DNA of 64,000 nt from Unio delphinus (GCA_029339505.1 JAQISU010001239.1:4025501-4089500), one strand, 5' to 3'. Shown: positions 19,481 to 32,272, counted from the first letter of the stretch. Translations and numbers: made by a program. The notes: generated from the sequence alone by a model not told the origin.

Positions 19481-20880
19481 TCTGTGGACTTTTTTGGGGG
19501 TGGGTGGGGGTACTCTCTCCTGTTTGATCTTTGCAGACCAGGTAGGGAGGCCCTATTGCATTATGTATGATGTTTACTATTTCGTATGTTTTGTTATACT
19601 CATTGTATAATTGTATAATTTTATTATACAATATTAAAATTATTGTTTTAGTTGTAATTTTTATAAAAAAATTTTTGTGCTTAAATTAAAAAAACAAATT
19701 CAATATATACAATTACTTCCAGGAAATAGGTTTCTTCCGTCCTCGTCTCTTTTTTTTTTTTGCCTTTTTTCTCTCCTATTTCTGTCCCTTTCTCTCCTTA
19801 CATCCGTTGTGTCTTTGAATATCGTTGTTGACGTGCTGATCATTTGCGCTATTTGTGTTCCTTCCAAATTTTGCCCTGCTTGTTTAGTTGTTGCCTGTTT
19901 TATTTGTAATTTTCCTGTTATTAATGGGAGTGGTTGCTCTTCTTTGATCTTGCGTTTGTACTTGTGTAGATTCATTGTTATGTAACTGCTGTTGTTGTTG
20001 CTCTTCTTGTAATCTTTCTTGTGCTTGTTTATTTATGTTGTTTTTCCCTTGATGTTGGAGTTGGTCATTCTTGCTGTCCTTTATCCGGATTCTTTTCCTG
20101 ATGTTGTATTTAGTCATTTATCGTTCTTGTGTTTGTTTCTGTTTCTGATATTTCGGTTGCCTTTCCATTTAAATCATTTCAGGCTTGTATAGTATTTGTT
20201 GTTCTTTCCGTTGTATGTTTTGTTTTTGTTATTGTTGTTGTTCTTTTTCTTGTTGCGTCCTTGATGTTCCTTGTGTCCCTTGATAAGTAGAACACTTGAA
20301 TGGTGTATGTCCTGTCTTCCCACGTCTGTTTCATGTTCGGTTACATATGCCACCTTTATACCACATATTTGCTAGAAAGCCATATATGTAAAATGCATTC
20401 TTGATCTCCTTTAGTTTAGTCTTTTCCATTTCTGATATCCTTATTCCACTGTATATTGTTGTTGTTTTTGGAATAGTCGCTAATCTATACGATACTACTT
20501 TTATGTTGAATTTCTGTTCAAATTTTGAACTACAGCCTCTAAAGGGATTTCTAGTGGAATAACTGATATGTGCAGCTCTCCGGTTTGTTTCTTCACTTTC
20601 CTCAAAATTGGTGTTGGTTCCCTCACCATTATTCTATGCTCTCCTACGTACATTTCTCCATAAGGTAAGATTGCGATTTTCCGTTTGGGACTTATGATGT
20701 ATCCCTTGTGTCCACTTGGATTATCTTCCTCTATCAGGATTCGGGTTATCTTGAAAAACTTTTCAAGCTCTCTTATGTTCTTCCTAGTGGCCGTCATTTT
20801 TTCTCGTGTCTCCCGTGATTATAAACTCACTTGTTTTCCAAACTATTTGATCCTGTATTTTCTTCTCTTTTTTTGTTAAG
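19480..20880 (-). pseudogene. L1/Tx1-like LINE ORF1 fragment, copy 2
   Basis: The minus strand opens with a 98-codon frame at 20797-20501, MTATRKNIRELEKFF to VVQNLNRNST, a basic and hydrophobic N-terminal domain of the size and type of ORF1 RNA-binding domains. The region 20345-20290 reads GGICNRT, a break, then RRGKTGHTPFKC, a CCHC zinc knuckle with a small duplication. Two further frames (20117-19884 and 19975-19700) are Gln/Asn/Lys-rich, usual for the ORF1 tail. The frames are not joined. It is in tandem with copy 1, same orientation. Confidence 0.55.
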
Positions 20881-22098
<1,218 letters not shown>

Positions 22099-22108
22099 CA
22101 AATGATCC

Positions 22109-22372
22109 AAGGGGCACCGAGTGGCCGAGTGGTCTAAAGCGCTGTCCGTTACGGACCACTGCCATCTCACCTCTGTCTGCGTGGGTTCGAGTCTAAGATT
22201 CGGCTAATGTAGTTAAGTGAGAAAGCTTGCCAGCAGCTTCTCGTGGGTCGGTGGTTCTTTCTGGGTTTTTCCGGTTTCTTCCTCCACCACTAATACTGGC
22301 CGCCATGTATAGCCTATATATTGTGCTGAAAAATGGCGTTAAACCATAAAAACAAACAAACAAACAAACAAA
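22109..22372 (+). mobile_element. SINE-A copy 2
   Basis: Same A box, B box and GGCGTTAAACC end as copy 1, with an (AAAC)n tail. Flanked by CAAATGATCC at 22099-22108 and 22373-22382, a perfect 10-bp target duplication. Confidence 0.92.
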
Positions 22373-22382
22373 CAAATGATCC

Positions 22383-23444
22383 CTACCAAGAACCCATATA
22401 GACTTTGACTAAGTCTTTCTTGAAGTGCCTAACATGAAGCCCAAGTTCTGCATCTGTTTAATTTCCAAGTAGCAGTTTATCTTCAGACCACTGTTGATTA
22501 TGTTCTTAAAGCTTTTAAAAACATGCATTTGAACAAAAAGATGTAACACCTTTTATAACTTTTCATACCCATTGCATTTTTACTTGTCTTATGTATGTCT
22601 AGATTGAGGTAAATGCAGTGTATTTTGGCCATATGATGTATTTAAAAAAGCACAGCAGACACTATACATTGTAATTCATTTAATCTTATAGGAGTAACAA
22701 GATTAAAATCATGTAATTGCAAGTCGGTATTATTGCATAAAAAGTACCTATTAATAATTTTATTTTCTAAATGTTTTGTGTACAATTGCAGTCAGAAAGA
22801 TTTCTAGCATACTTTGAAGCAGAAAATATGTACATTGGAGCAAATGACTTCAATCCATACTCTTTATTTTGATTTCATTGCTCCCACTAAACATTACTGT
22901 ACCTATCAATAGACAACACACTGAAGCATTAAAATTGATATGTAACTGAACTGGACCCTTTTTTCCAACAAAACCCATCAAAGAACATGTGCTGTGCCAT
23001 GTGAATATATCTTTATTTAACTACACACTTTTTTAGATTTATTACAAACATCCAATATTAGAACTGCATATTTATGGAAAACAGCATTGAGCTTAACAAC
23101 ATTGTTTCGAATTCCACAACATAGTATTGTCCCATATTTCTAACTACATTATTAAATATTTAAGCTAAATCTTCTAACACAAAATATTTAGACTTTGTTT
23201 TAATTAAATTATATATTTTCCTGAATTTATTTAACCAATTTTTTAAGAATATATTGTAATGAAGTGGTTTATCACAGGTGCAGGAATGTCTGCCATTACA
23301 GGTTCACGTACAGTTTCAAACTGATTTTATAAAGAAAATAATGCTGTTAACTTTGTTTTTTTAAAAAAAGAATAAATAAATTAGAAATGATCTTCACTGA
23401 TGATATTTATTAACAACAAATTACTATTTACATACTGGTGTTGA
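22383..23444. other. AT-rich gap
   Basis: No exon, repeat family or regulatory structure recognised. Confidence 0.4.
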
Positions 23445-23769
23445 CCGTTCCAGTGGCCTAGTGGTAAGAGCATCCACCTCAGATGCAAGAGGTTGTGGAG
23501 GCCTTGATCCCTGGCCAAGCCATACCAAAGACATAAAAATGGTATTAACAGCTGCCTCATTTGGTGCTCAGCATTAAGAGGTTAGTGTATGGACTGGACT
23601 GGTCGTCCTACTGTCAGGATAATGTAACTGGCTGGGATGTCATGCTACATGTCTGCGGCATGATGCCTCAGTGCTAGAGATCACTATAAACTGCCACACT
23701 GCAAACATCATAGCAATATGACTGAAAAAATTGTTCAAGGTATGTTAAAAATCCAAATCACACACACTG
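23445..23769 (+). mobile_element. SINE-B copy 1 (tRNA-derived)
   Basis: The head is CAGTGGCCTAGTGGTAAGAGC (A box) with a diverged B box, then a long body shared with 56522-56844: CATACCAAAGAC, AGCATTAAGAGGTTAGTG, GGTGTCAGGATAATGT-like and ATCATGCTACATGTCTG-like words, ending TATGACTGAAAAAATTGTT and TGTTAAAAATCC. No clear TSD. Confidence 0.88.
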
Positions 23770-24159
23770 TTAAAATTTTGAAACAGAATTTGGTATATTT
23801 TCATCAGAGTACAGTTGGCCCAATTTCATGAACTCGAATAGTGATATATTGCTGCAAACAGGGTTAATGGTCAGTTAGCAATTAAAACACCCCTGTGAAT
23901 GTGTAAGAGTTTGTTTGTCTGCGTAGGCTAATTGGTATCATCACTGCATAAATACATGTTGCCTTGGGTTACATCACTGCCAGAACTTAATGGGTACATC
24001 AAGGAAGGTATAAAGTACAACCAGTCATTTTACATCTGAAAAATCAAGAGGGCAAAGTTTTTTCGCCTGGTAGCATGACCCCTGCATTCCTGAATTTGAT
24101 ATGTATACATGAGCCAGTTTTGCACTGTACTTAGTACATTATAAATACTATTACACCAA
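23770..24159. other. AT-rich gap
   Basis: Nothing recognised. Confidence 0.4.
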
Positions 24160-24460
24160 GTCAGATGATAAAATAGGCCGTAGTTTGGTCGAGTTAAAGA
24201 CGAGCAATAGGGTTTTAATTTGAATTTTATTGAGAGATGACTGTTATTTAATGATATTAAATTGTTGTTTATTTGACTGTCACATTTTGTGTATTCATTA
24301 ATTTAACTGTCGGCACGACTGACTGGGGGGCCCTGAGCATTGCATCTATCACTACGTCTATTCCGCACATAAACAAGCCGGGGGAGGGGGGAGGTCTTTT
24401 GTAATAATTTAAATAATATTGGGAGCACCCCACCCAACCTAAATAACATGGAAAACCTCT
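24160..24460 (-). mobile_element. R1 repeat, copy 2 (5' part)
   Basis: The reverse complement begins GGTTGGGTGGGGTGCTCCC and contains CCGACAGTTAAATTAATGAA, CAACAATTTAATATCATT and TATTGCTCGTCTTTAACTCG in the same order as the plus-strand copies. The 3' two thirds are missing. Confidence 0.75.
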
Positions 24461-25325
24461 ATATATGCCAGAATTATTCTTAGATGATATCCTTCAATTT
24501 TGTATGCCTGACTGTACTCTTGAATTCAAGTTATGTCTGTACATGCACATTTGTACTTATATAAGTTTAGTACATTTCATAATATATAACAGTTAGTTTT
24601 ACAGTGTATGCAGTTGTGTACATTCATCTGGGTATTCATATAAAGGTTATAATTATTTCAATAGTAAATGAACACATTTTGAAAAAAAACCTGAAAATCT
24701 GATGCTTTTAATTGGTGTCAAGTATATTTGATTTAGTTGTAATAAGACGGCTGATGATGCACCTTTGTGATATAAGCATTCAAGGATGCTTTTGATGAAC
24801 TTGTATTTTAGTCTTAAAAACCTTATTCTGTTTCCAGAGCCATTTTGTTTTACATGTAATTTAAATTAATGAGCAGTATCTGGATAGAATAGTATCCTAG
24901 TGTTTGTAGTTCTGTTGATATTTACAAGCCAATCTGTTTTAATGAAACACTGCAAACAGTTTTGCTTTCTCAACTCAATATGAATATGCATTATTTATCA
25001 TTTAACTTAATGTGTTACTGTATATGCACAATTAAAATCATATTCACCAATGTACTTTTGTTCTTTATATTCTTTGCATCCCAAGACAATTCTAGTCAAC
25101 TTCAATTCATCCTATGTTTTTAATAAATAGTCTCCTCACAGTTGCTTTAAAAACATAGCCATACATATAATCATTCTTTAGTGGGTAGGTAGCTACAAAA
25201 AATGCATACTACAAAATAAGTGCTTTATACAACTTAAAATCAACAAAAATTATATTATTCACACATCATATCATTGGACAGATCACCCAAGGCTTCCTTG
25301 AGTAAAGCCATTGTACTGGCCAAAA
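24461..25325. other. AT-rich gap
   Basis: Downstream of the P2X7-like exon on the minus strand, so it could hold its 3' UTR. No repeat or second exon seen. Confidence 0.35.
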
Positions 25326-25539
25326 TTATTTATCCATTATATGCCATACACAACAGTTTGGAATGACATGTCTGTAGCCAGTACTTAGGTATCCGTTAAG
25401 TCCATAAAATAAACTGCCTATTAGCAGTGTGCCTTTCCCCCTGGTTGTAATCATTATCTTCTTCTGCTGCCAGGGCATCTTGCATATACCTCTGTGCAAC
25501 AAGGAGCACGACTTCATCTAAAACAACCAGGTCAAAGTC
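25326..25539 (-). pseudogene. Terminal exon of a P2X7-intracellular-domain-like gene, one frameshift
   Basis: On the minus strand TGTCTGCAG (acceptor, AG at 25541-25540) is followed by an open frame reading DFDLVVLDEVVLLVAQRYM, then ANRQFILW. After a one-base frame change near 25395-25410 it continues NGYLSTGYRHVIPNCCVWHI and stops at 25326. This is the C-terminal half of the P2X7-type cytosolic domain: a C/F-x-x-V-x-L-D block, the Y-R-Q-F-x-x-W block and the R-x-V-I-P-x-C-x-V-x-x-I-R block. It is found in P2X7 and in many stand-alone invertebrate proteins. The Cys-rich N-terminal half would lie on an upstream exon (above 25540 in these coordinates) and was not found. The frameshift means pseudogene, read error, or an unseen tiny intron. 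Confidence 0.65.
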
Positions 25540-26559
25540 CTGCAGACATTTTTTAAAATAAAATTGTCAGTAAAAAATATTCCAAATAAAATAAATGCAT
25601 TAAATGTTATGTGGGAAAATATTAATTTTTGTGTTATGCAATGAAGCAAACGTGTAAATATACAACAAATGCGCAAATCACATCGAGTATCGGATACGTG
25701 ACGCATGAGGTGGTAATGCAAATGTACAAGAAAATCAACTTTATTCTGAGCCTAAGAAGCGACTTTAGCGAGACCTTTTAATAGCGGTTCTGATTACAGT
25801 GATACAAATTATCATATTTTTAGTTGGTTTATCTTACAACGTAACACAATCTCACGAACACGACAATTAAACACTTTCAAGAATGACCCTTAAAAGGAAC
25901 CTCTTATTGTCAGGATTTTCCATCATATTTGTTGACGCGCGTCACGTGACACTGCGACTTCGGAGTATATCGGTAAATTCCGTTTCTGCATAATTAATTA
26001 GCAATCCGTACAGAAAATAGTTATATTTTCATTGATTAAACTTATAGTTGTACATTTTTTGAAACTGAATGACCTGTAATTACTCATTATTTCTATTATA
26101 CTTTTCATAATATCATGCATTTGCAAAAACAAAAAAAGTAAAAAAATCTTAGGTTGTATGCCTTTAATTGTAATGATTTGTCCACAAGCTAACATCATTT
26201 TCGTAATGTCCGTTATTTGTCGACCTTAAAGATTTCCATTATCAGTTTTAGTCTTTCTTCCTTTGTTCCGTCGCACTTCGTCATAGTATGGTACTTGGTG
26301 TACTTTCTGCATAGAGGGCAGCTAACTGGGGTCCTTATCATACGTCGTGTTAGGTGTTGTGGAGGTATTTAAAAATCATACCCTGTATCTTTGGTGATGT
26401 TATCTTTGACCAGTGCCGCCAAGCTCTGTTCCAATTTACTGCTCAGAATTCTGATTCTACTTTGTTTCTGATCTGCTTTGTTAAATTTTCTCTAATCCAG
26501 TCTATATGTCTTATTTTTCTATGTTTTCTATATTTTTTTTTATCCTTATGTTTATAAAG
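25540..26559. other. AT-rich gap upstream of the P2X7-like exon
   Basis: Contains GTCACGTGAC at 25941-25950, a palindromic E-box of CLEAR type, within a short CpG-bearing stretch. No upstream P2X7-like exon was found. The minus frames 25518-25721 and 25998-26198 are AT-driven. Confidence 0.35.
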
Positions 26560-28690
26560 TAATTCCCTAATGTTTCTAAAAAATTTGGGTGCTTATAATT
26601 TCTAACTTAACCTGTTGTTTGTGTAAATGTCTTGTCTGTTTCTCATTCTAAATCCATACCAACAATGTAGAGTGTTTCCCATGGAATTTGTGGTGTGCAA
26701 TTTAATTTTTTTAAAACTTATTTAAGATACTTTTGCAATTTATTAGGATTGGGCTGGTTAAGGCTAGCCCTCACCTTAAATTAGACCTATATAGAGACGA
26801 TTTTGTTTTACGTAATGTGTTTTGAAATTCCAAATGTAGTCTATTATTTCATTATCTAGTGTTTCTATATTTCTGGTGTTTTATTTGTTATGAACACAGA
26901 GTTGATTAAGTATGCAAAAGTAGACTACATATATGTTTTACAACTTGTGAACTCTATATTAAGCTAAGTGGCGTTAGTGCCCAGTTTTTTGCAATCTCTT
27001 TTATTTTTAATTTTACTTGTTTACAGTTTTCCTTTTTCGTTTGCCCCTAAGAATATTCGCAGGGCTTTTACTCTGTCTTTAAATAAATTTGAGGGTAATC
27101 CTGGGTGATTCCCCCTCCAGTTTACTATTTTTTAAATTTCTGTCTTATTATGATTTATTTTTTTACCCGATGATTTTCCAAATGATCGATATTTTTTTTC
27201 CAAGTGTTTAAAGGAGTTTGAGTCTCTAATAAAGTTCGTACAATCATCAGCGTGTTGAAGCATCTTGAATTCATCTCTCAGGTTTGGGATTTTTATACCT
27301 TGTATGTTGTTATTGTTCCTAATTTGTATACTCAAGATTTATATCGCTATTACGTATAATAGCATCGATAGTGGGTAACCTTGCCGCACCTATCTTTGTA
27401 TTTCAAACTTTTCCGTTGTCGCCCCTTTAACTTGTACACTTGCAGTTATTTTGTTGTACAGTATCTTGGTACAGTTTTCAAAATTTAATCCAAAACCAAA
27501 TTTTTCCATTACTTTTTGCGTGTAATTATGTTCTAATCTGTCAAAGGCTTTTTCTTGGTAGACAATTACCATAGCACATTTCGCTCCTGTCTCTATAATT
27601 GTCCTAATATTTAATGTTGTTTTGTATATTCCTACCTCCCCCCCCCACGTGTTTGATTTGTGTTTACTATTGAGTCTATTCCGTGTTTTACCCTATTTGC
27701 TAAAATGTTAATTAGTATCTTGTAGTCTGTGTTAAGGGGGGAGATGAGCCTCCATTTTGTTTTAGGTCAGTTCTGTCACCTTTCCCTTTGCAGATGATAG
27801 TGATCATCCCTCCTCATTGTATCAGTCATTTAGTCATTTTTTTTAGAAGTATATTGTTAAATATATTGTTAAGAATAGGTGCCACCTCATCTTGGAATTT
27901 ATTGTAAAATAAAATTTCGCAGTGAGGCCATCTCTCCCTGGGGATTTTCACTTTTCAAATTTTTTCATTGTGGCTTGTATCTCTTCCTCAGAAATGAAAT
28001 AGTCACACATGTTTCTGTGTTCTGACGATATTATTTCACATTGTATCTCATCTAAGGGGGCCCCGAGCGGCCGAGTGCGCTAAAGCGCTTTCCATTATGG
28101 ATCACTGCCATCTCACCTCTGTCTGCGTGGGTTCGAGTCTAAGATTCAGCTAATGTAGTTATGTAAGAAAGCTTGCCAGTAGCGTTTCATGGGTCAGTGG
28201 TTCTTTCGGGGTTTTCCCGGGTTCTTCCTCCATCAATAATACTGGCCGCCATGTATAGCCTATCGTGTGCTGAAAAATGGCGTTAAACCCTACAACAACA
28301 ACAATAAATCTAATCTAAGTATTGTGTTATTTTGCGTGTCTATATTGGTGATGTGTATAGTTGAATGTAGCAGTTTTATTTTCCCCCGTTATTCCTCTTT
28401 ATTCGTCACTTCCTTCACATTTAATCGTTAGTGTATCTAGTGCCCCCCCCCTTTTTTTCCCATTTAATTCTTCCCCTTTAAAAAAGAATCTTTTTTTTTT
28501 CTTTTAATTTACCCCAATCTGATATTATATCAGTTATGTAGTTACCTTTTTCATGTTAAAATGTATCTAATTCTTCTTTTATTTCTATAATGAGGTGTTC
28601 ATCTATTAGGATTGAGGTAATTAGTTTCCATATCCCTTTCCCCATTTATTTCTATTTTTATTCCTATACTCTCCAATGAGAATGTTTCAA
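26560..28690 (-). mobile_element. L1/Tx1-like LINE ORF2 remnant
   Basis: The minus strand reads, 5' to 3': a pre-RT segment with ISDWGKLKEKKKDSFLKGEE (near 28540-28460), then after the SINE an ERWPHCEILF-type piece (about 27950), GGMITIICKGKGDRTDLK (near 27790), TDYKILINILANRVKHGID-like text broken by stops (near 27700), VYQEKAFDRLEHNY (palm motif A, 27570-27530), IQGIKIPNLRDEFKMLQHAD (YADD-type motif C as HADD, near 27310-27245) and INHNKTEI (27155-27132). A C-terminal KVKLKIKEIAKNW piece follows near 27000. The motif set is that of L1/Tx1 reverse transcriptases, not the CFDP2-like LINE at window start. Interrupted by SINE-A at 28057-28307. Confidence 0.8.
28057..28307 (+). mobile_element. 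SINE-A copy 3, inside the L1-like LINE
   Basis: Head GGCCCCGAGCGGCCGAGTG, B box GGGTTCGAGTC, end GGCGTTAAACCCTACAAC and an (ACA)n tail. Flanks ATCTCATCTAAG (28045-28056) and ATCTAATCTAAG (28308-28319) match at 11 of 12. Antisense to the LINE it splits. Confidence 0.9.
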
Positions 28691-29220
28691 ATGCAAGCAA
28701 ATTCACCTTACATAAGTCACTCTCTCAAAAGTACATAATAACTGGTGAGCGCCACCACAGTCGTCGTTGACAGCCAAGGTCGTGGTATCGCGCGCCTGTG
28801 TCACTGTCAAGATGTCAAGATGTACACTCTTAAGAAAGAACTTCTTGTTCTGACCGACGAACACGGTTAGAATGCCACGGAAAAGGTCTTAGCACGTAAG
28901 TGGCTCTGAAGACTCAGTCTTTTGTAGATTAAAATGGTACTGCTTGATGTGGAGCAGTTGCAGTTTTTGCATGACACTTTAGTCACTTACATAGCCATGG
29001 GATCGAATATGCATGAAAAAACTACATAGATGATGTAGTCGACACCGAAGAAGATCGTGAAAGCAGCAATAAGGTCTCCATGGCTTACGACTTAACCTCT
29101 GGTCGCTCGGATATGCATGGATATAAAAACAGAATTATATCGATACCAGACTCAATAGCCCTTCAAGTATCAGCGACCACATCATAAATTGATCATTCCT
29201 CTAACAGCAATGGAAGATAT
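28691..29220. other. Gap with patchy coding-like composition
   Basis: GC content rises around 28750-29100 and short plus frames give NYIDDVVDTEEDRESS (near 29020) and KMYTLKKELLVLTDEHG (near 28830), but stops are frequent and no domain is established. Possibly a worn retroelement. Confidence 0.3.
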
Positions 29221-29503
29221 GTGAGTGATTTGGATTTATAACGCATCTTTAACAGTTATCGCTATGATGTCTGCAGTGTGACAATTTATAGCGATGTCTA
29301 GCACCGGGACATCATGCCTCAGAAATGTAGCATTATGTCCCACCCAGTCACATTATTCTGACACTAAGCCGACCAGTCTTAACTCTAGGCATGTGCAGCT
29401 GTTAGTACCATTTTTAAAGTCTTTGGTATGACTCGGCCGGAGTTCAAATCCACGACTTCCCGCATCCGAGGAAGATGCTCTAACCACTATGCCACCGGAA
29501 GGG
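29221..29503 (-). mobile_element. SINE-B copy 2
   Basis: The reverse complement begins TTCCGGTGGCATAGTGGTTA, has the shared ACTCCGGCCGAGTCATACC and GGTACTAACAGCTGC words and ends in ATCATAGCGATAACTG. Slightly deleted in the body. Confidence 0.88.
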
Positions 29504-30349
29504 TCTAAACAATAAGGGGGAGACAATGATTTAACTGGATACAGGCACAGTTCCTGAAATTTCAACGCAGGCCTACCGATTCCTAGGATGCAGGAACAAT
29601 AGCATATGCTGATTTTAAAAGCCGTGAGAGGCGGAGCTCAGGAAGGGAAATAAGTGGCGATGCGCTTACCTTTTCTAACGAACGTGCTCTTTCAAGGGTG
29701 ACCAAAGATGGAGACACCATATGGGATCTCTTAAACACGAAAGAAAACAGATTCGTGGGAGTATTTCCGTCTGTCTACAAGATGCCACGAAAGAGAACAG
29801 AATCATATGTATGGGGGAATCTGTCTAAAAGACAATGCTATCAAAGCATACACGAATAGCATTGTTACCGTATATCTGTTGGCTGTTATAAATGTTCCAA
29901 TAAGCATGAACGTAACTAAAGTAATGTGTGCGTGAGAGAGCGTGGCGGTCCTTTTATGCTGATGTGGCGTTGGAATCGTACTAACTTTGCTATCTTTTTA
30001 TCGAGCTTGTCTTGTTTCTCCTTGACTACAGAAGACACTAGGAATTCTCTTACTTATTTCAGCAGCATCCCCATAATAGCCCTACAAATGGTCCTTACAT
30101 TTATTGCGCATGAACATGAGAGGGTTGAATGGTTTTACGCCATTGGCATACATTGATACTTTACTCTCTGGTTACGGCTATGTTACTGAAATTGCGCAAC
30201 CTATAGTAAGAGAAAGAGTTCTCGGTAATGTTTCTTTGCTTATTGAACAGATCACATCGATGCTATAAATATGTCAGTCCTCGTATCAAACTGAATCCCG
30301 CGTTGGCGCGAATGAAAACTGCGCGCAAGAAGAACATGAACTATGCAAG
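29504..30349. other. Gap without recognisable gene
   Basis: Mixed composition. The plus frame 29926-30156 has no motif I can place. Confidence 0.35.
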
Positions 30350-30559
30350 GAATTTTTAATATACCCGTCGTACAATACGATAGCGTTTTGGTTTAATCGT
30401 ATCTTATAATACCCGTGAAAGAATTTTTAATATACCCGTCGTACGATACGATTGCGTTTTGGTCTAATCGTATCTTATAATACCCGTGAAGGAATTTTTA
30501 ATATACCCGTTGTACGATACGATAGCGTTTTGGTCTAATTGTATCTTATAATACCCGTG
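30350..30559. repeat. Three tandem 71-bp units
   Basis: GAATTTTTAATATACCCGT starts units at 30350, 30421 and 30492, each ending in TAATACCCGTGA. Few differences between units. Each unit has TACGATACGAT and ATCGTATC words that can pair within the unit. Confidence 0.95.
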
Positions 30560-31524
30560 ATTCGTACTGTAGTTAATAAATATTGACGGCCGCCGGAAAT
30601 AAGGTCTCTAAAGTCTCAGGATGCCTCAGTCAGCGGTGAGCGCCCATGAAAATATCATAGATACACCGCATATCTAGTTGATGCGTAAGTGGTTATCATC
30701 CCAATACCATAACCACCAGAGACCTGTCTTAGATTGACCCTTCTCCCAACTTAACCCATCGACCAAGCGCTTACGGGGTCTAGTAAACATGTTGTTGCTT
30801 CATGATTTCGCAAAATGTCAGGAATGGTCTAAAATCACTACTTACTGACCCTTAAGATGTTTAATCAAATATTTTCTTTTCCCCCCGTTAGAACTAGAGG
30901 CATGTGGATGGAGATGGCACATCGTTTAACACCTTCCCAACCATCGACTTACCACCTTCTCCTCTCCACTCTCTTGGACCACTACCAATTGGCCAATAAC
31001 CCCCAAAAATCCATTAAATATATTATATGCCGTCCTGTTAAGACTTTATATAGAAAGTTTGTCAAAAATACATATATACCTAAACGTATCACTATTAAAT
31101 GCTTATTAATACAGCATTGCGACACATTCTCTAAATATGTCACATCCCTTAACTTAAGGTTGCTGTAAAATTGAAAAGGTTAAATTGACTGCATGCTTTG
31201 GTGATACCGTATTTGCTACCACCTGAACACTATATCACATGATCCCTGTATCAAACAAAGAGATATTACACGATATGGATTGACTTTTGTAAGGTCTGTA
31301 CTAAAAGGAATGTAAGAAGAAAAAAAGAACAATCACATAGAGCCAAGGAAGGTTGGAGTTGTAATAATGTTTGGAAATTTTACTGCCAGCTTACATCACA
31401 TAGTGAAGTAAATTACCGTTTTGAAAGATAGATCGTGCATGATATCAAGTGTTTATGTTTACAAAATCTCAAAAATTGCATTAAATTTAATATCCACATC
31501 AACATGGTTTATACTGACGTCCTG
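30560..31524. other. Gap with an unassigned 103-codon frame
   Basis: The plus frame 30857-31168 (starting MFNQIFSFPPVRTRG) is Pro/Ser/Leu-rich near its start and AT-driven later. No domain, splice site or conserved motif seen. Confidence 0.3.
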
Positions 31525-31609
31525 AGTCTGGTTCCCTGCTTAGTATGCTCATTGCGTTGCACTCTGCTATACTGCAACGCAAGGAGCATAATAGGCAGGG
31601 AACCAGACT
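31525..31609. repeat. 85-bp foldback element, copy 1
   Basis: AGTCTGGTTCCCTGCTTAGT is answered by ATAGGCAGGGAACCAGACT, with TATGCTCATTGCGTTGCA and TGCAACGCAAGGAGCATA as inner arms. The loop is about 11 bp. A second copy lies at 43684-43780. Confidence 0.93.
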
Positions 31610-31817
31610 ATTTGGATGCCTGATGCAAATTTATACCGTATAGGGAAATAATCCGCCAAATTTGACAGCTGTATTGCCAGGGGTCAAACAAATTAAAAGG
31701 GATGTAACAGTCAACGTACAGATTGATGGACGCACGTGCATATGGAATGGGAGGTATTGTGCTTATCTGTATCTATCGTGTATATTGCATTTGTATCAAA
31801 ACAAACGTTCGTTGTAT

Positions 31818-31859
<42 letters not shown>
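31818..31859. repeat. (GT)n microsatellite
   Basis: About 40 bp of GT. Confidence 0.96.
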
Positions 31860-31863
<4 letters not shown>

Positions 31864-31960
31864 TGAATATTGATTTGACTGCAAATATATCGAAGCTTTA
31901 ATTGTTTCATTTGCAAAACTGTTATTTTCTTTTATGCCTTTTCCCTTTTCCGACAAACAG

Positions 31961-31991
31961 ATATACTGTGAAAAAGTGAAGTGACCATAGA
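31961..31991 (+). promoter_or_regulatory. 5' UTR part of the same exon
   Basis: Between the AG acceptor at 31959-31960 and the ATG. No upstream ATG in it. The first, non-coding exon was not located. Confidence 0.45.
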
Positions 31992-32078
31992 ATGACGAGT
32001 GAAGCTAGCGACACGGCGTCTCTGGTGGACGTCTCTATCTCGGATACACAGACGTGGGAGAAAGAGAAGAAATTTGTG
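31992..32078 (+). CDS. First coding exon, 29 codons, PX-domain-like start
   Basis: A pyrimidine-rich tract ending CCGACAAACAG gives an acceptor at 31960, so a 5' UTR intron is likely. The ATG at 31992 follows 31 bp of leader, and the frame runs to TTTGTG|GTAAGT, a consensus donor at 32079, ending in phase 0. The encoded start is MTSEASDTASLVDV then SISDTQTWEKEKKFV. The V-S-I-x-D-x-x-x-x-E-K-x-K-K-F pattern resembles the first strand of PX domains (phosphoinositide binding, endosomal), for example the N-terminus of SGK3-type kinases, where a VYKV strand follows. That next exon was not found, so the family is a guess. The exon structure itself is well supported. Confidence 0.55.
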
Positions 32079-32272
32079 GTAAGTGCTTAATTCTTTTGAC
32101 GATATAACATAAGATATTTTGTTTTTCTAAACAAGATCCTAACCTTGCCTCATAGACGTATTATTGGCGTAAAATTTCATTATTGCATTAAAAAAAACTA
32201 CCTTAGTTCATAAACTAATATCAAGATAAACAAATGCTTCATTACAGCACGAAGGCAACAGTTAATATTAAT

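Noticed and set aside
19700..20117. Gln/Asn-rich regulatory protein gene on the minus strand
   Set aside because: It sits between a zinc knuckle and LINE-type flanks and is duplicated about 1.4 kb away, so ORF1 debris is the better reading.
28990..29110. LTR-retroelement RT because of a YIDD word in NYIDDVVDTEED
   Set aside because: No other RT motif on either side, frequent stops, and the residues around YIDD do not fit.
31662..31901. 79-codon ORF overlapping the (GT)n run
   Set aside because: A large part is Cys/Val repeat from the microsatellite.
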